A stretch of DNA of 5,618 bases from Clostridia bacterium (GTDB taxonomy: Bacteria; Bacillota_E; SLMV01; PUMD01). Location of the stretch: contig SKXF01000093.1 in assembly GCA_007128555.1 (NCBI GenBank), positions 1 to 5,618 on the forward strand, written 5' to 3'. The notes under the pieces were generated by a model that searched no databases, was not told where the DNA came from, and saw nothing but the letters and a program-made list of their open reading frames with translations. This document shows positions 5,382 to 5,618 of the stretch, one piece after another (within the stretch, counting starts at the first letter, position 1; each line of letters begins with the position of its first letter). The position numbers and the translations under genes are program-made.

Positions 5382-5618
5382 TCAAAAAGTCGCCAGGGCC
5401 CTGCTTTCGGTGTCGCACACCAACATGTGCCCCGGCTCGTGCGACATCAGCAGCTCGGGATGACTCTGCATCGCAACCACCTGGGGGGTCACTCCGCAGG
5501 CGTGAAACACCGGCACATCTCCGGGCTCCATCACGGGGGGATCGCCGAAACGAACCGCATCCAGATCCTCGATGCCGATCTGGGCGGGATCACCCACGTG
5601 CACCGGGGCACCGTGGGC
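5382..5618 (-). CDS. C-terminal part of a DUF1445 (UPF0317, YcsI-like) putative hydro-lyase
   Basis: Partial gene: 78 C-terminal residues are in view and the 5' part lies beyond the right edge. The family is usually about 260 residues, so roughly two thirds is missing. Diagnostic stretches are [31 protein letters not shown] and [11 protein letters not shown], matching the family's G-x-P-V-H-x-G-D-P, GDVPVFWACGVTPQ and HxPGHMxxTD. The family's common Trp in 'FWACG' is His here. The reaction of bacterial members is not well established; the family is related to a region of vertebrate D-glutamate cyclase proteins. It is first in view of a tight operon with ortA and ortB (18 nt to ortA), which suggests a role in the same amino-acid pathway, possibly handling D-amino acids. 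That role is inference. Confidence 0.85.
   Translation of the reverse strand, partial: AHGAPVHVGDPAQIGIEDLDAVRFGDPPVMEPGDVPVFHACGVTPQVVAMQSHPELLMSHEPGHMLVCDTESRALATF

Overview
The window (about 60% GC by eye) comes from a bacterial genome with compact genes, GTG and TTG starts, purine-rich Shine-Dalgarno sites and 4-nt stop/start overlaps. The ortA/ortB pair (2-amino-4-ketopentanoate thiolase) belongs to anaerobic, Stickland-type ornithine fermentation. An RnfB-type iron-sulfur module and a FadR-like TetR operator also fit an anaerobic amino-acid-fermenting bacterium. Clostridia/Firmicutes, Synergistota or Spirochaetota are all possible, and the sequence alone does not decide between them.

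Layout. (1) Left, minus strand: a small two-helix DUF4190-type membrane protein (224-502) and, upstream of it, a creatininase-family amidohydrolase (778-1548). These two are separated by 275 bp with no convincing gene. (2) Middle, plus strand: a TetR-family regulator (1728-2276) and two overlapping half-size ArsP/DUF318-type permease subunits (2335-2811 and 2808-3521). The second subunit carries a C-terminal [4Fe-4S] module of the RnfB / corrinoid iron-sulfur protein type. Near-identical 18-bp palindromes lie directly before the regulator (1697-1714) and directly before the permease pair (2296-2313). (3) A perfect 15-bp hairpin (3523-3565) separates the plus-strand operon from a convergent operon. 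(4) Right, minus strand: the 3' end of a DUF1445 (UPF0317, YcsI-like putative hydro-lyase) gene running off the right edge, then ortA (5049-5363) and ortB (3613-5052).

How the parts may work together. The regulator very probably represses itself and the split permease through the two operators; the first overlaps the expected transcription start of a TTGACG-17-TAAACT promoter. The two permease subunits probably assemble into one transporter, because each carries the same G-P-FP-SL-GA repeat. The attached cluster hints at a redox-sensing or electron-carrying role, but its substrate is unknown. In the right-hand operon OrtAB would cleave 2-amino-4-ketopentanoate with CoA to acetyl-CoA and D-alanine. 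The aminomutase genes oraS/oraE do not follow ortB here, and the upstream gene is a DUF1445 protein, so this operon differs from the classical ornithine cluster. The least familiar item is the split, TetR-controlled permease with the fused iron-sulfur module.
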